From contig CAZLDG010000014.1 in the NCBI GenBank assembly GCA_964558405.1, positions 1 to 35,322 on the forward strand: a DNA stretch of 35,322 nucleotides, given 5' to 3'. The notes below the pieces were generated by a model. It saw only the letters and a list, made by a program, of their open reading frames with translations, was not told the DNA's origin and did not search any database. Both the position numbers and the translations under genes were made by a program. Below, one piece after another: positions 1-8,620 of the stretch (within the stretch, counting starts at the first letter, position 1; the number at the start of each line of letters is the position of its first letter). The stretch comes from Thioglobus_B sp964558405. Lineage in GTDB: Bacteria > Pseudomonadota > Gammaproteobacteria > PS1 > Pseudothioglobaceae.

Positions 1-2
1 CC

Positions 3-1652
3 TCGGTGACGATGATGCTAGCCACTGCGCTTGAGAGCGCCATTCCGGAGATTACCGGTCAAATTGTTGACACTCTATTTGTCGAAAATCGAGACTCTCA
101 AACTTCGCTGCTATATGCAGGCGCCTTACTGACTGTAATTGTCCTATCATCTGCATTTGCACTAACCTCAACCGCAGCCAGCTCTTGGGTATCCAACAAA
201 GTGATTATGGATTTACGCGAGACCATGTTTGAAAAGTTACTCAAATTACCCAAATCCTATTTTGATCAACACGCCACAGGAAAGACACTCTCTAAACTAA
301 CCTTTGATGTTGAACAAATTGCCGCGGCCGCTTCTACCATCTGGCTTAATTTTATTAAATCTTCGATGACAGTGATTATTCTAGTAAGCTATTTGTTTTA
401 TAAAAATTGGCAACTGTCTTTATCATTACTAATCTTACTGCCGCTGATTTATTTGGCTGTCAAACTCTCAGCCGTACGCATGCGAAACTCTTCGGCCAAA
501 GTACAAGATTCTATGGGCAAAATGACTCACTTGCTGGATGAGAATATCTCCGGCAATTCCTTAGTTAAAATTTACCAGGCACAAACACAAGAATCTCGTA
601 AATTTACACAACTCATCAAAGACATTCGCCAACAGCGTTTTAAAGTGGACATGACTGGTGGATTTAACACAGCCCTTGTTAACATATTAATCGGCTTATC
701 TCTGGCTTCAGTGGTGTATTTTTCTGCCAATACACTAAATATGAGTGCAGGTGAATTTCTATCTTACTTCACCGCCATGGGTATGTTAATTAAGCCTGCC
801 AAAAGCTTAGTAAATATCAATAAACCATTCCAAACCGCCATGGCAGCCGGTGAAAGTGTATTCGGTCTAATTGACGAACCAGAAGAGCAGAATACCGGCA
901 TACAAGCACTAAATAAAACCCAGGGTGGTATTAGTTTTAAAGATGTATCGTTTGGCTATAGCGCTGACAAAACTACTTTGGATCAAATTAATCTAGAGAT
1001 TAAACCTGGTGAAACCATCGCCTTGGTTGGCTCTACTGGTAGTGGAAAAAGTACCATTATTCAACTGATTGCCAAATTCTACACACCAACAAAAGGTCAA
1101 ATTACCATTGATGGTATTGATATTAATGAGATTGATCTAAAAGTACTGCGCGCGCAAATCTCCTTTGTCGATCAGAGCGTGCGTCTGTTTAATGACACAG
1201 TTAAAGGTAATATTGCCTTGGGTCAGACGCAAACGATGAGTCAAGCACAAATCGAGCACGCCGCCAAAGTAGCCAATGCTTACGAATTTATTCAAGACCT
1301 GGATCAGGGTTTTGCAACCGAGATTGGTGAAAATGGTACGCGTCTCTCAGGTGGTCAGCGTCAGCGTCTGGCGATTGCGCGTGCCATTGCTAAAGATGCA
1401 CCAATTTTGATTCTTGATGAAGCCACCTCGGCACTGGATTCTGCCACGGAAAAACAAGTACAAGCAGCGATTGATCAGATGCAACAAGATCGCACCACCA
1501 TTATCATTGCTCACCGCTTATCAACCGTACAAAAGGCCGATCGTATTGTGGTGCTAGATCAAGGTCGTATTATTGAACAAGGTTCACACCAAGTGTTGCT
1601 AGAACAAGACGGTGAATACGCCAAGCTTTATCAGCATCAGTTTAAAGACTAG
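3..1652 (+). CDS. msbA: MsbA-type lipid A export ABC transporter (5' end outside window)
   Basis: Half-transporter that would flip lipid A-core across the inner membrane using ATP. The frame is open to the window edge, and the first visible residues align within the first transmembrane region of MsbA, so about 30 N-terminal residues lie upstream and the GTG at 6 is not a real start. A six-helix ABC exporter domain comes first (roughly residues 1-280), then the ATPase domain. Numbering from the GTG at 6, Walker A (GSTGSGKS) is near 342-349, the LSGGQ signature near 447-451, Walker B (ILILDE) near 467-472, followed by the switch histidine in IIIAHRLST. Family membership is clear. MsbA is preferred over other lipid or peptide exporters because the whole sequence follows MsbA, including the FFDQ/STG-like coupling region and C-terminus. 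The stop overlaps the convergent aldehyde dehydrogenase gene by 4 nt (CTAG). Confidence 0.88.
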   Translation, partial: SVTMMLATALESAIPEITGQIVDTLFVENRDSQTSLLYAGALLTVIVLSSAFALTSTAASSWVSNKVIMDLRETMFEKLLKLPKSYFDQHATGKTLSKLTFDVEQIAAAASTIWLNFIKSSMTVIILVSYLFYKNWQLSLSLLILLPLIYLAVKLSAVRMRNSSAKVQDSMGKMTHLLDENISGNSLVKIYQAQTQESRKFTQLIKDIRQQRFKVDMTGGFNTALVNILIGLSLASVVYFSANTLNMSAGEFLSYFTAMGMLIKPAKSLVNINKPFQTAMAAGESVFGLIDEPEEQNTGIQALNKTQGGISFKDVSFGYSADKTTLDQINLEIKPGETIALVGSTGSGKSTIIQLIAKFYTPTKGQITIDGIDINEIDLKVLRAQISFVDQSVRLFNDTVKGNIALGQTQTMSQAQIEHAAKVANAYEFIQDLDQGFATEIGENGTRLSGGQRQRLAIARAIAKDAPILILDEATSALDSATEKQVQAAIDQMQQDRTTIIIAHRLSTVQKADRIVVLDQGRIIEQGSHQVLLEQDGEYAKLYQHQFKD

Positions 1653-3031
1653 TTCTTAATCACTAGCATCTTGTGCTCGAGCATATCGCGCATGCTATAA
1701 CCAATACCACCAATGCCATAGCCTGAGTGTTTACGTCCAGCAAATGGCATCCAATCCACTCTAAAGGTGGTGTAATCATTAATCATTACCGCACTGGCTT
1801 CCAGTTTTTTTGCCACCTTCATAGCCAAAGACGTATCCTTGGCAAATACCGCTGCTTGGAAAGAAACATCCAAGGCATTAGCATCAGCAATGGCATCGTT
1901 AATATCCTCATAGCCATAAATACAAATCACCGGCGCAAAGACCTCCAAAGTAGAAACCTTGGAGGTTTTGTCTGGATTTAATAGTACAGTCGGCTCATAG
2001 CTCACTTCATTAATACGACGACCGCCAGTAATTAGTTCTGCCCCTTCGGCCACTGCCTCATTTACCCAAGCTTCAACACGATCAGTTTCTTGAGGTAGAA
2101 TCAGCGGACCTAAATCAGTTGTTTCATCAATGGCATCGCCCACCACCTGAGTTTTGGCCACGGCGGCAATTTTACGCGCCATCTCTGTCGCCTGATTGGC
2201 TGGCACATACACACGCTGTACAGAAACACATACTTGACCGGAATGATACATACTGGCCTTAACCACACCATTGACAAAAGCCTCTTCATCGTCACAATCT
2301 TGATAAATCAGTGGCGCTACACCACCATGCTCTAGTGCACAACGCACCCCAGGGGCTAATTGCGATTTTAAATACCAGCCTACTTTGGCTGAGCCAATAA
2401 AACTAAAAAATGCCACTCGAGCATCGGTTACCAATTTTTGTGAGTTTTGAGTATTGGAAAGCGCTACCTGCGCCCAACCCTCAGGCAAACCCGCCTGTAT
2501 CAGTAATTCGGCTAAACGTAGTGCGCACAGTGGCGTAGTAAGCGCCGGTTTCATAATCACCGGACAACCAGCAGCCACTGCTGGAATCATTTGATGAATG
2601 GCCAAATTCAATGGGTGGTTAAAAGCACTGACCGCCACCACCACGCCAATCGGCTCCATAATGGTAAAGGCTTCACGACCCGCACCAGCCGCACTAAGGT
2701 CCATAGGTATGTGCTCACCCTTAATGGCTTGAATCTCACTAATGGCAATATAGATACCATTGACCGCTCGCGTTACTTCCACGCGAGCATCTCGAATGGG
2801 CTTACCACCTTCATTGGCAATTAAACGAGAAAACTCCTCATGTTCTTGATTAACCAAATCAGCCAGTTTGCGCAAAATCTCAACACGCTGGTGAACCGCT
2901 AATGCACCTTGATAATGTAGCGCTTGTGCACGCTCAAGCATCTGATCAATTTGCTGAGCATCATGTGTTTTTAGCTCAGCCAGCACCTCGCCGCTATAGG
3001 CTTGTTTAACTTGTAATGTTTCTACTGACAT
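1649..3031 (-). CDS. NAD(P)-dependent aldehyde dehydrogenase
   Basis: Soluble aldehyde dehydrogenase superfamily enzyme that would oxidise an aldehyde to the acid. With the start at 3031 it has 460 residues, near the usual 450-500. Catalytic Cys268 lies in SGQVCVS and general-base Glu234 in LEHGG, where most relatives have LELGG. The oxyanion-hole Asn is in AFNHPLN. The start at 3031 is preferred over the longer frame from 3052 because AGGAGAGG lies just upstream at good spacing and the longer start would overlap the upstream gene. It directly follows the acetolactate-synthase-like gene and ends convergently against msbA. The substrate cannot be told from sequence. Being coupled to a ThDP-dependent 2-oxoacid enzyme suggests it oxidises an aldehyde made by decarboxylation or carboligation. 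Confidence 0.85.
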   Translation of the reverse strand: MSVETLQVKQAYSGEVLAELKTHDAQQIDQMLERAQALHYQGALAVHQRVEILRKLADLVNQEHEEFSRLIANEGGKPIRDARVEVTRAVNGIYIAISEIQAIKGEHIPMDLSAAGAGREAFTIMEPIGVVVAVSAFNHPLNLAIHQMIPAVAAGCPVIMKPALTTPLCALRLAELLIQAGLPEGWAQVALSNTQNSQKLVTDARVAFFSFIGSAKVGWYLKSQLAPGVRCALEHGGVAPLIYQDCDDEEAFVNGVVKASMYHSGQVCVSVQRVYVPANQATEMARKIAAVAKTQVVGDAIDETTDLGPLILPQETDRVEAWVNEAVAEGAELITGGRRINEVSYEPTVLLNPDKTSKVSTLEVFAPVICIYGYEDINDAIADANALDVSFQAAVFAKDTSLAMKVAKKLEASAVMINDYTTFRVDWMPFAGRKHSGYGIGGIGYSMRDMLEHKMLVIKN

Positions 3032-3041
3032 CGTCCCTCTC

Positions 3042-4679
3042 CTAGGCGTCAAATTGTTTCAAATCATCCAATAAAGTCTTGGTGTTTTGTGAATAATCAA
3101 TAGGTAATTCTACCAAGTGTACGCCACCAGCTTTAAAGGCATCATCTAGCGTTGGAATCAAATCCTCACTTGATTCAACTCGATGTCCAGTTGCGCCGTA
3201 ACTCTGAGCGTATTGCACAAAATCAGGATTATTGAAATCCAGACCAAAATCAGGCAACTCTTGGCCTGTTTGTTTCCATTTAATCATGCCATAAGCATTG
3301 TCCACAAAAATCATCACCACTAGGTTAAGCTTGAGACGAACAGCGGTCTCCATCTCTTGTGAATTCATCATAAAACCGCCATCGCCACATACGGCTAACA
3401 CGCGACGCTCAGGATACATGAGCGCACAAGCCATCGCTACTGGCAGCCCTGCTCCCATGGTGGCCAAGGCATTATCTAGTAGTAGTGTATTAGGCTGATG
3501 TGTATGGTAATGACGCGCAAACCAAAGTTTAAACATACCATTGTCTAAGGAGACAATATCTTCATCGCCCAATACTTTACGCACATCTGCCACCACACGT
3601 TGTGGCAACATTGGAAATGACGAATCGTCATCCAGTGCATGAATTGCCTCCCGAGTGCGCTCTTGAAATGGTTTCACCCAATCGTTATTACAAGCAAAGC
3701 AAGGATCCAATTCTTCAGAAATTCGATTCATTGAATTAGAGATATTACCCACCACTTCTACCTGTGGATAGTAGATGTCCTTAATTTGTGCCGAATAGAA
3801 ATTAATATGAATAACTTGCTGCTGATTGCCACGCATAATAAACGGTGGCTTCTCAACAATATCATGACCAACATTGATAATCAGATCAGCTTTTTTAATC
3901 GCCTCATGTACATAATCTTTTGATGAAAAAGCAGCGGTACCAATAAAATTAGAATCATCGCCGCCCAGAACACCTTTACCCATCTGGGTGTTAAAGAACA
4001 TAATGCCGGTTTTTCTCACAAAATTAGACAACGGTTCACGAACACGTTTTCGATTAGCACCCGCACCGACTAATAGCAGTGGTCGTTTAGCTTTATTAAT
4101 GGCTTGCACCGCTTTCTCAATAGCGCGATTACTGGCAAACACGCGGTGAATGGTTTGCCTTGGAAAAACTCGATCATCCTCCACCTCTTCTCTGGCAATA
4201 TCCTCAGGCAATTCTAAATGCACTGCACCTGGACGCTCTTCTTCAGCAATTCTAAAGGCACCACGCACCAATGATGGGATTTGTCGACCGTAAATAATTT
4301 GATCAGAATCTTTCACTAAGGGCTCCATCATCCTTACTACATCCAAAATTTGGAACTTACCTTGCAAGCCTGCCTTAATGGGTTTTTGTCCGGTAATCAC
4401 CACCATCGGCATACCACCAAGCTGCGCATAGGCAATGGCAGTAACCAGGTTGGTGGCTCCAGGCCCCAAGGTTGACAGACACACGCCAGCTCGTCCGGTT
4501 AAACGGCCATAAGTCGCTGCCATAAAAGCTGCCGACTGCTCATGGCGAGTCAGTACAAATTTAATCTTCGAATGACGTAGGGAATCTAGCAGGTCTAGAT
4601 TCTCTTCGCCAGGAACGCCAAAGATATATTCAACGCCTTCACTTTCTAGCGCTTTGACAAATAAGTCGGATGCTTTCAT
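3042..4679 (-). CDS. Acetolactate-synthase-like ThDP-dependent enzyme
   Basis: 545-residue member of the thiamine diphosphate enzyme family related to the acetolactate synthase large subunit, which decarboxylates pyruvate and joins the resulting unit to a second 2-oxoacid. The N-terminal pyrimidine-binding domain holds the catalytic Glu47 in RHEQSAA. The central Rossmann-like domain follows, and the C-terminal pyrophosphate domain has the GDGG motif with Asp433 and a downstream DNAYG, completing the GDG-X25-30-N metal/ThDP site. No regulatory subunit gene (ilvN/ilvH) is next to it, so it is more like catabolic or stand-alone family members than biosynthetic IlvB. The start at 4679 has a strong GAAGGAG site, and the ATG overlaps (ATGA) the stop of the glutamate-synthase tail, which indicates translational coupling. 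The true substrate is unknown. Confidence 0.82.
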   Translation of the reverse strand: MKASDLFVKALESEGVEYIFGVPGEENLDLLDSLRHSKIKFVLTRHEQSAAFMAATYGRLTGRAGVCLSTLGPGATNLVTAIAYAQLGGMPMVVITGQKPIKAGLQGKFQILDVVRMMEPLVKDSDQIIYGRQIPSLVRGAFRIAEEERPGAVHLELPEDIAREEVEDDRVFPRQTIHRVFASNRAIEKAVQAINKAKRPLLLVGAGANRKRVREPLSNFVRKTGIMFFNTQMGKGVLGGDDSNFIGTAAFSSKDYVHEAIKKADLIINVGHDIVEKPPFIMRGNQQQVIHINFYSAQIKDIYYPQVEVVGNISNSMNRISEELDPCFACNNDWVKPFQERTREAIHALDDDSSFPMLPQRVVADVRKVLGDEDIVSLDNGMFKLWFARHYHTHQPNTLLLDNALATMGAGLPVAMACALMYPERRVLAVCGDGGFMMNSQEMETAVRLKLNLVVMIFVDNAYGMIKWKQTGQELPDFGLDFNNPDFVQYAQSYGATGHRVESSEDLIPTLDDAFKAGGVHLVELPIDYSQNTKTLLDDLKQFDA

Positions 4680-4861
4680 AAGTTTTCTCCTTCAGAGCAA
4701 ATGGGACATAGTTGATTCATGGGTATGGATTGACCATTGTTTTGCACGATGCGTACGTGCGTGCGATTTAAACCACGCACTTCTTTTACCCCGCAAGAAT
4801 GCGCAATGGTTTCCACAGTTTGAGTCATGTTCTTAACGTAATTTTTCACCTTAATGGCTTT
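4676..4861 (-). pseudogene. Out-of-frame C-terminal tail of the glutamate-synthase-family gene
   Basis: Sixty-one codons in the -1 frame continue the preceding gene. They read through KNYVKNMTQTVETIAHSCGV and then a RIVQNNGQSIP segment, the characteristic C-terminus of FMN-binding glutamate synthase family proteins, and end at a TGA that overlaps the ATG of the ThDP enzyme gene by 4 nt. The open frame, family-like sequence and preserved ATGA coupling argue that this is the real 3' end of the gene, displaced by a one-base change in a five-base homopolymer, and not a separate small gene. A sequencing or assembly error, a recent mutation, or recoding are all possible. Confidence 0.75.
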
Positions 4862-6174
4862 TTAATGGGGTTTAACCCCTGTTGTAAGCGCTTGTTATGC
4901 GTGGTAATACCAGTTGGGCAAGTATTCTTATTGCATTTGAGTGATTGAATACAGCCAATGGCAAACATAAAGCCTCGTGCCGAAGTGACAAAATCCGCCC
5001 CTGCGCATAGGGCCCAAGCCACATCAGAAGGGGTAATTAATTTACCCGAGGCGATAATCTTGATGCGATCTCGCAATCCAGCCTTGACGATAGCATCTAC
5101 CACAACGGGCAGGGCTTCTTTGAGTGGCAATCCCACATTATCCATCAGTGCCATTGGCGCAGCACCGGTACCGCCATCGCCGCCATCAATGGTAATAAAA
5201 TCTGGTGCAGATTCTACCCCGCGTTGTACAATCTCATCTAAAACCGTCTCTAGCCAACGAATGTGCCCAATCACGGTTTTAAAGCCAACCGGCTTTTGCG
5301 TAACGTTGCGCACATGCTCGATCATATCCAACATTTCCGCCGCATTAGAGATCTCTATATGTCGATTGGGTGAGATAGAATCCTGACCTTTTTCAATGCC
5401 GCGAATACGGGCAATCTCGCCAGTGACTTTTACCCCGGGCAGAATGCCGCCTTTGCCAGGCTTGGCGCCTTGAGAGATTTTAATCTCGAACATTTTGACT
5501 TGTGAGTGCTGGGCAATCTCGGCCAATTTAGTATCACTAAGCGTACCATTGCCATCGCGTACACCGTATTTGGCCGTGCCAATTTGAAACACCAAATCGG
5601 CCCCTGATTGCAAGTGATAAGGGCTCAGACCGCCCTCGCCGGTATTTAGCCAACAGCCTGCCATCTTTGCCCCGCTGGATAATGCCAAGATAGCAGGTTT
5701 GGAAACCGCACCATAACTCATGGCTGAGATATTAAAAATGGATTTGGCCACATAAGGGTTTTGACTATAGTTCGCACCAATGGTGATCGCCTTGGTCTCA
5801 ATCGCATCAGCATCCAACGTAGGAAATGGACAATTAATGAAAATACTACTGCCTGGAATATTAAGATTTTTGGTCGAACCAAAAGCAATGGTATGGTCTT
5901 TATCGGCTGCCGCGCGATTAACCCATTCTCTTTCTGCCCGATTAAACGGCATTTCTTCACGATCCATGGCAAAGAAATACTGACGAAAGAATTCGCCCAG
6001 ATTGCTAAACAGATAACGAAAATGCCCAATCACCGGGTAATTACGCAAAATGGCATTTTTACTCTGGGAGATGTCATAGACAAAGGTAATGACAATGAGC
6101 AAAAAGATAACACCCAGAAACCAAATGAAAAGTACTGGCATGAAATTCAACAACGTGTTTAACGTCTCAGACAC
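4846..6174 (-). CDS. FMN-binding glutamate synthase family protein, frameshifted near the 3' end
   Basis: 442-residue frame that matches the FMN-binding glutamate-synthase-like family: the GltB central/FMN barrel region without the amidotransferase domain. One N-terminal membrane segment (about residues 12-33) is followed by the TIM-barrel, with GGDGGTGAAP and a cysteine cluster near the end (CIQSLKCNKNTC) like the 3Fe-4S site of glutamate synthases. The start is GTG at 6174 with GGGGGAG upstream. The frame stops early after THNKRLQQGLNP, whereas relatives continue for about 60 residues. That missing tail is intact in the -1 frame immediately downstream (next entry), and one extra base in the T-run at 4859-4863 (A-run in the gene) would restore about 500 residues. 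The reaction is not certain; such proteins are annotated by homology to GltB only. Confidence 0.78.
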   Translation of the reverse strand: MSETLNTLLNFMPVLFIWFLGVIFLLIVITFVYDISQSKNAILRNYPVIGHFRYLFSNLGEFFRQYFFAMDREEMPFNRAEREWVNRAAADKDHTIAFGSTKNLNIPGSSIFINCPFPTLDADAIETKAITIGANYSQNPYVAKSIFNISAMSYGAVSKPAILALSSGAKMAGCWLNTGEGGLSPYHLQSGADLVFQIGTAKYGVRDGNGTLSDTKLAEIAQHSQVKMFEIKISQGAKPGKGGILPGVKVTGEIARIRGIEKGQDSISPNRHIEISNAAEMLDMIEHVRNVTQKPVGFKTVIGHIRWLETVLDEIVQRGVESAPDFITIDGGDGGTGAAPMALMDNVGLPLKEALPVVVDAIVKAGLRDRIKIIASGKLITPSDVAWALCAGADFVTSARGFMFAIGCIQSLKCNKNTCPTGITTHNKRLQQGLNPIKKPLR

Positions 6175-6293
6175 CGGTCTTTGCTCCCCCGAACAAAATT
6201 ACACAGACACTGGTTATGCTACACAACTCAAGTGGCAAATACAAACATTATTTAACTCTTAAGACCGATTAAGCTTAATGGCACCAAATCCCT

Positions 6294-7265
6294 CTATGGT
6301 GCGTGAAATAGGCGTGTCTCTGGATAAAAGGCCATCCAGGCAAAATAAAAACTTTGCAATGTGAAAACACTTTGACCCTGCTCATTGAAAATATTCGCCG
6401 TGCGACTTTGAGAATCCCATTCAATCCTATAGCTCTTGCCGTTAATCACATCAACAAAGCTAGCACGGCCTTGTTTATCCAACTCACTAAATGGGTAGGC
6501 CTTAATACGATTACCATCCACCAATCCTAGCACTGTTTCCTTAGGGTGAAAGCGTTCCGCTGCATCTGATGAGGCAACCGGAAAATACAAGACGCGACTA
6601 CTGGCATAATCACCATAAGGATTACGCTCATAATCTCGGTGATATCCAGTAGCTGTTGATAACACTAAGCTTTGTGGATGTAATTGTCGCCACTTGCCCC
6701 AAGTGGTATGCGTACTGATTAAAGTTTCGAGCTTTTTTCCCACCAGTGGGCCACTAATGGCTTGTGCCAATATTTGCGAAAACAAGGACTCGGTTTGATC
6801 GTCATATAGCAACACATCAGAATTGTACAATAAACCCGATACCCCAAAACGCACCACTTGATTATCAAGCTGGCGCGAAAACACCACGCCCGTTCCACAC
6901 AAAGGACAATAGGTGACAGCAAAGGCGGTTGTCCCAATGCGATCATTGACAATCTCGTGCCAATTAAGAATCTTAATGGGATAGGCTTTACTCACCCCAT
7001 CAATCTCCAGTGCCAGCACTCTATCCTCATCTTGGACAAACTCGGCTGAGCTTGCATCAACAAAAACCGGCTTGTTAATCGCCGGAATACCGTCCCTACC
7101 TGGACCGCCAGATAAAATCTCCTCTATTGCCACACTGGCATTAGACAAATCAAAGCCATTTTTACTGCTCAGATCTTGCGCACCACAGCTGCTAACAATC
7201 AGCACGAATACCAGTAGTGCACTCCAGTTTGTTAACCTATGCCAGGGTTTATTAATCTTATTCAT
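6294..7265 (-). CDS. DUF3179 domain lipoprotein
   Basis: 323-residue DUF3179 family protein. The N-terminus has a hydrophobic stretch ending in a lipobox (VSSC, lipidated Cys27), so the mature protein should be anchored in the cell envelope. The family hallmark TYCPLCGTG is at about residues 118-126, with Cys120 and Cys123 in a CxxC arrangement. The start codon ATG at 7265 has AGGTGGAG upstream. The molecular role of DUF3179 is not established; the conserved CPLC motif suggests redox or metal chemistry. It is divergent from the ECF sigma gene, and its upstream region carries the same promoter-like motif as the cytochrome P460 gene, so it is a likely sigma target. A weak hairpin (6281-6302) overlaps the stop, without a U-run. 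Confidence 0.85.
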   Translation of the reverse strand: MNKINKPWHRLTNWSALLVFVLIVSSCGAQDLSSKNGFDLSNASVAIEEILSGGPGRDGIPAINKPVFVDASSAEFVQDEDRVLALEIDGVSKAYPIKILNWHEIVNDRIGTTAFAVTYCPLCGTGVVFSRQLDNQVVRFGVSGLLYNSDVLLYDDQTESLFSQILAQAISGPLVGKKLETLISTHTTWGKWRQLHPQSLVLSTATGYHRDYERNPYGDYASSRVLYFPVASSDAAERFHPKETVLGLVDGNRIKAYPFSELDKQGRASFVDVINGKSYRIEWDSQSRTANIFNEQGQSVFTLQSFYFAWMAFYPETRLFHAP

Positions 7266-7305
7266 ACCCAGACTCCACCTTTTAAATGCCCACTCTTACC
7301 TTGCA

Positions 7306-7333
7306 ATACGTCGGAGTCTGTGTAATAGTTTCA
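7306..7333 (-). promoter_or_regulatory. Candidate ECF promoter for the DUF3179 gene
   Basis: On the minus strand TGAAAC (7333-7328) is separated by 17 nt from CGTAT (7310-7306), resembling ECF -35/-10 pairs. It predicts a start near 7299 and a roughly 33-nt leader carrying the AGGTGGAG site. The same hexamer and pentamer recur at 8538-8564 upstream of the P460 gene. An 8-bp inverted repeat (7269-7276 with 7313-7320) brackets the -10. Confidence 0.55.
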
Positions 7334-7336
7334 CCC

Positions 7337-7885
7337 ATGGAAAAAGATTTGATGTTTTATTTTGCACAATTACAGCATAACAAGCATCCGAAAACCTTTG
7401 CAAAAATCTACCGACTCTCCTCAGTGCGTCTTTTTGGCGTGGTACTACGTATATTAAGAAAAAGAGAGTTGGCTGAGGATTGCCTGCAAGAGGTTTATGT
7501 GAAAATATGGAATCGCGTTGATAGCTACAACAAAGACAAAGCCAGCGTTATGACCTGGATGTCAACCATTGCCAGAAATCATGCTATCGACTATATGCGC
7601 AAACACGAACTACCCATTCAAGACAACTTTGAAATGAGTGTTATTCAAGATCAGCAGTTGCAAATTTTGGATCGGTTAGAGGCAAGTGAGTTAGATCAGC
7701 AATTACAAGAATGCTTAAAACAGTTAAAAGCACAATCAAGAGATGTGGTGTTTATGGCTTATTTTAATGGACTCACTTATCAGCAAATTGCCAAGACCAT
7801 GGATGCGCCCATCAGTACGGTAAAAACTTGGGTTTTTAGAGCACTGCCTATCTTAAAAAAATGCCTAGAGGGGATTCATGCTTGA
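7337..7885 (+). CDS. ECF-type RNA polymerase sigma factor
   Basis: Extracytoplasmic-function sigma-70 family factor, 182 residues from the ATG at 7337. Region 2 is visible in the AEDCLQEVYVKIW and MTWMSTIARNHAIDYMR segments, and region 4 in the C-terminal helix-turn-helix (SRDVVFMAYFNGLTYQQIA, then ISTVKTW). The frame is open back to an ATG at 7286, but the region upstream of 7337 contains the divergent gene's promoter-like motif and the extra residues do not look like a sigma N-terminus. An ATG at 7352 is also possible. No convincing Shine-Dalgarno site precedes any of them. It overlaps the next gene by 8 nt and is predicted to be held inactive by that product. It most likely directs transcription of the flanking DUF3179 and P460 units. 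Confidence 0.85.
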   Translation: MEKDLMFYFAQLQHNKHPKTFAKIYRLSSVRLFGVVLRILRKRELAEDCLQEVYVKIWNRVDSYNKDKASVMTWMSTIARNHAIDYMRKHELPIQDNFEMSVIQDQQLQILDRLEASELDQQLQECLKQLKAQSRDVVFMAYFNGLTYQQIAKTMDAPISTVKTWVFRALPILKKCLEGIHA

Positions 7886-8513
7886 CGCCACACAAGAAAA
7901 ACTGGCTTATGAATACGCACTTGGCTTGCTAAGTGCTAAAGAGCAGCGCTCCATTCAACACACAACTGAGTTTAATAAACGCGTCGAGGAAATCCAACTG
8001 GAGTTAAGCGCACTACAATTCCAATCTCCGCTGGATGAAGTACGCCGTGATCAAATTTGGCAACAGATTAATCAGCAGATTTCCCAAGAAAAATCCGCCA
8101 GACAAACGCTGTTAAGCACGCTATTTTCCAGATGGATTTATGTCGTACCCTTAATGTTTGTCGTCTTTGGTAGTTTTGTACTACTAGAAAAAACTCAAGC
8201 GCCTAATATTATTAATATTATTCACACTCAAGCAGGATGGGATGTGCGCGCTGATATGCAAAAACAGCAGCTGCTCATTGCCTCTATCAACCCCATGCCT
8301 ATTGGTAAAAATGAGGTGTGTAGCTTGTGGATTAAAAAAGACGGGGTAACACATTTTGTCACTACCCTGCCTAATAGTGGCAACAAAACCATTGGGCTAA
8401 ATACCAATCTTATCAACACCCTAGAGAATGCAGAGGCAATCATCTCCATCGAATCCATCCATCAGCCTGCCCAGCAGCCTACGCGTATCGAATATCGCAA
8501 CCAGTTATCTTAA
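7878..8513 (+). CDS. Membrane anti-sigma factor (RskA-like)
   Basis: 211-residue protein encoded directly after, and overlapping by 8 nt, the ECF sigma gene. The N-terminal part (about 1-80) is a charged helical domain starting AYEYALGLLSAKEQ, typical of the sigma-binding region of anti-sigma-K type proteins. One membrane helix spans about 86-104, and the remaining roughly 105 residues form a periplasmic domain of the anti-sigma-K (RskA C-terminal) kind. It would bind the sigma factor at the membrane and release it on a signal. No zinc-binding HxxxCxxC motif is seen in the N-terminal domain, so it is probably not a ZAS-type redox sensor. The signal is unknown. Confidence 0.8.
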   Translation: MLDATQEKLAYEYALGLLSAKEQRSIQHTTEFNKRVEEIQLELSALQFQSPLDEVRRDQIWQQINQQISQEKSARQTLLSTLFSRWIYVVPLMFVVFGSFVLLEKTQAPNIINIIHTQAGWDVRADMQKQQLLIASINPMPIGKNEVCSLWIKKDGVTHFVTTLPNSGNKTIGLNTNLINTLENAEAIISIESIHQPAQQPTRIEYRNQLS

Positions 8514-8537
8514 TCATCAATGCAATATAGACTTTTT

Positions 8538-8564
8538 TGAAACCTTTTGGATTGAGGTGCGTAT
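8538..8564 (+). promoter_or_regulatory. Candidate ECF promoter for the cytochrome P460 unit
   Basis: TGAAAC (8538-8543), a 16-nt spacer and CGTAT (8560-8564) match the motif in front of the DUF3179 gene. It predicts a start near 8572 and a leader of about 50 nt. The leader begins with a small hairpin, ACTGTT (8573-8578) paired to AACAGT (8585-8590), and carries AAAGGA before the ATG at 8621. Confidence 0.55.
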
Positions 8565-8620
8565 CTATTGATACTGTTAACACAAACAGTGATTAATCTA
8601 ACCATAAAGGATAAGCAAAG

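Noticed and set aside
4654..4836. Small plus-strand frame of 60 codons
   Set aside because: It is the shadow of the out-of-frame tail of the glutamate-synthase-family gene on the other strand, which is family-like.
4859..4869. Programmed -1 frameshift signal of the dnaX type
   Set aside because: The heptamer is T AAA AAG, so P-site re-pairing would be poor; an indel in a homopolymer is simpler. Kept only as an alternative.
6281..6302. Hairpin at the end of the DUF3179 gene as a terminator
   Set aside because: Only 6 bp and no U-run follows.
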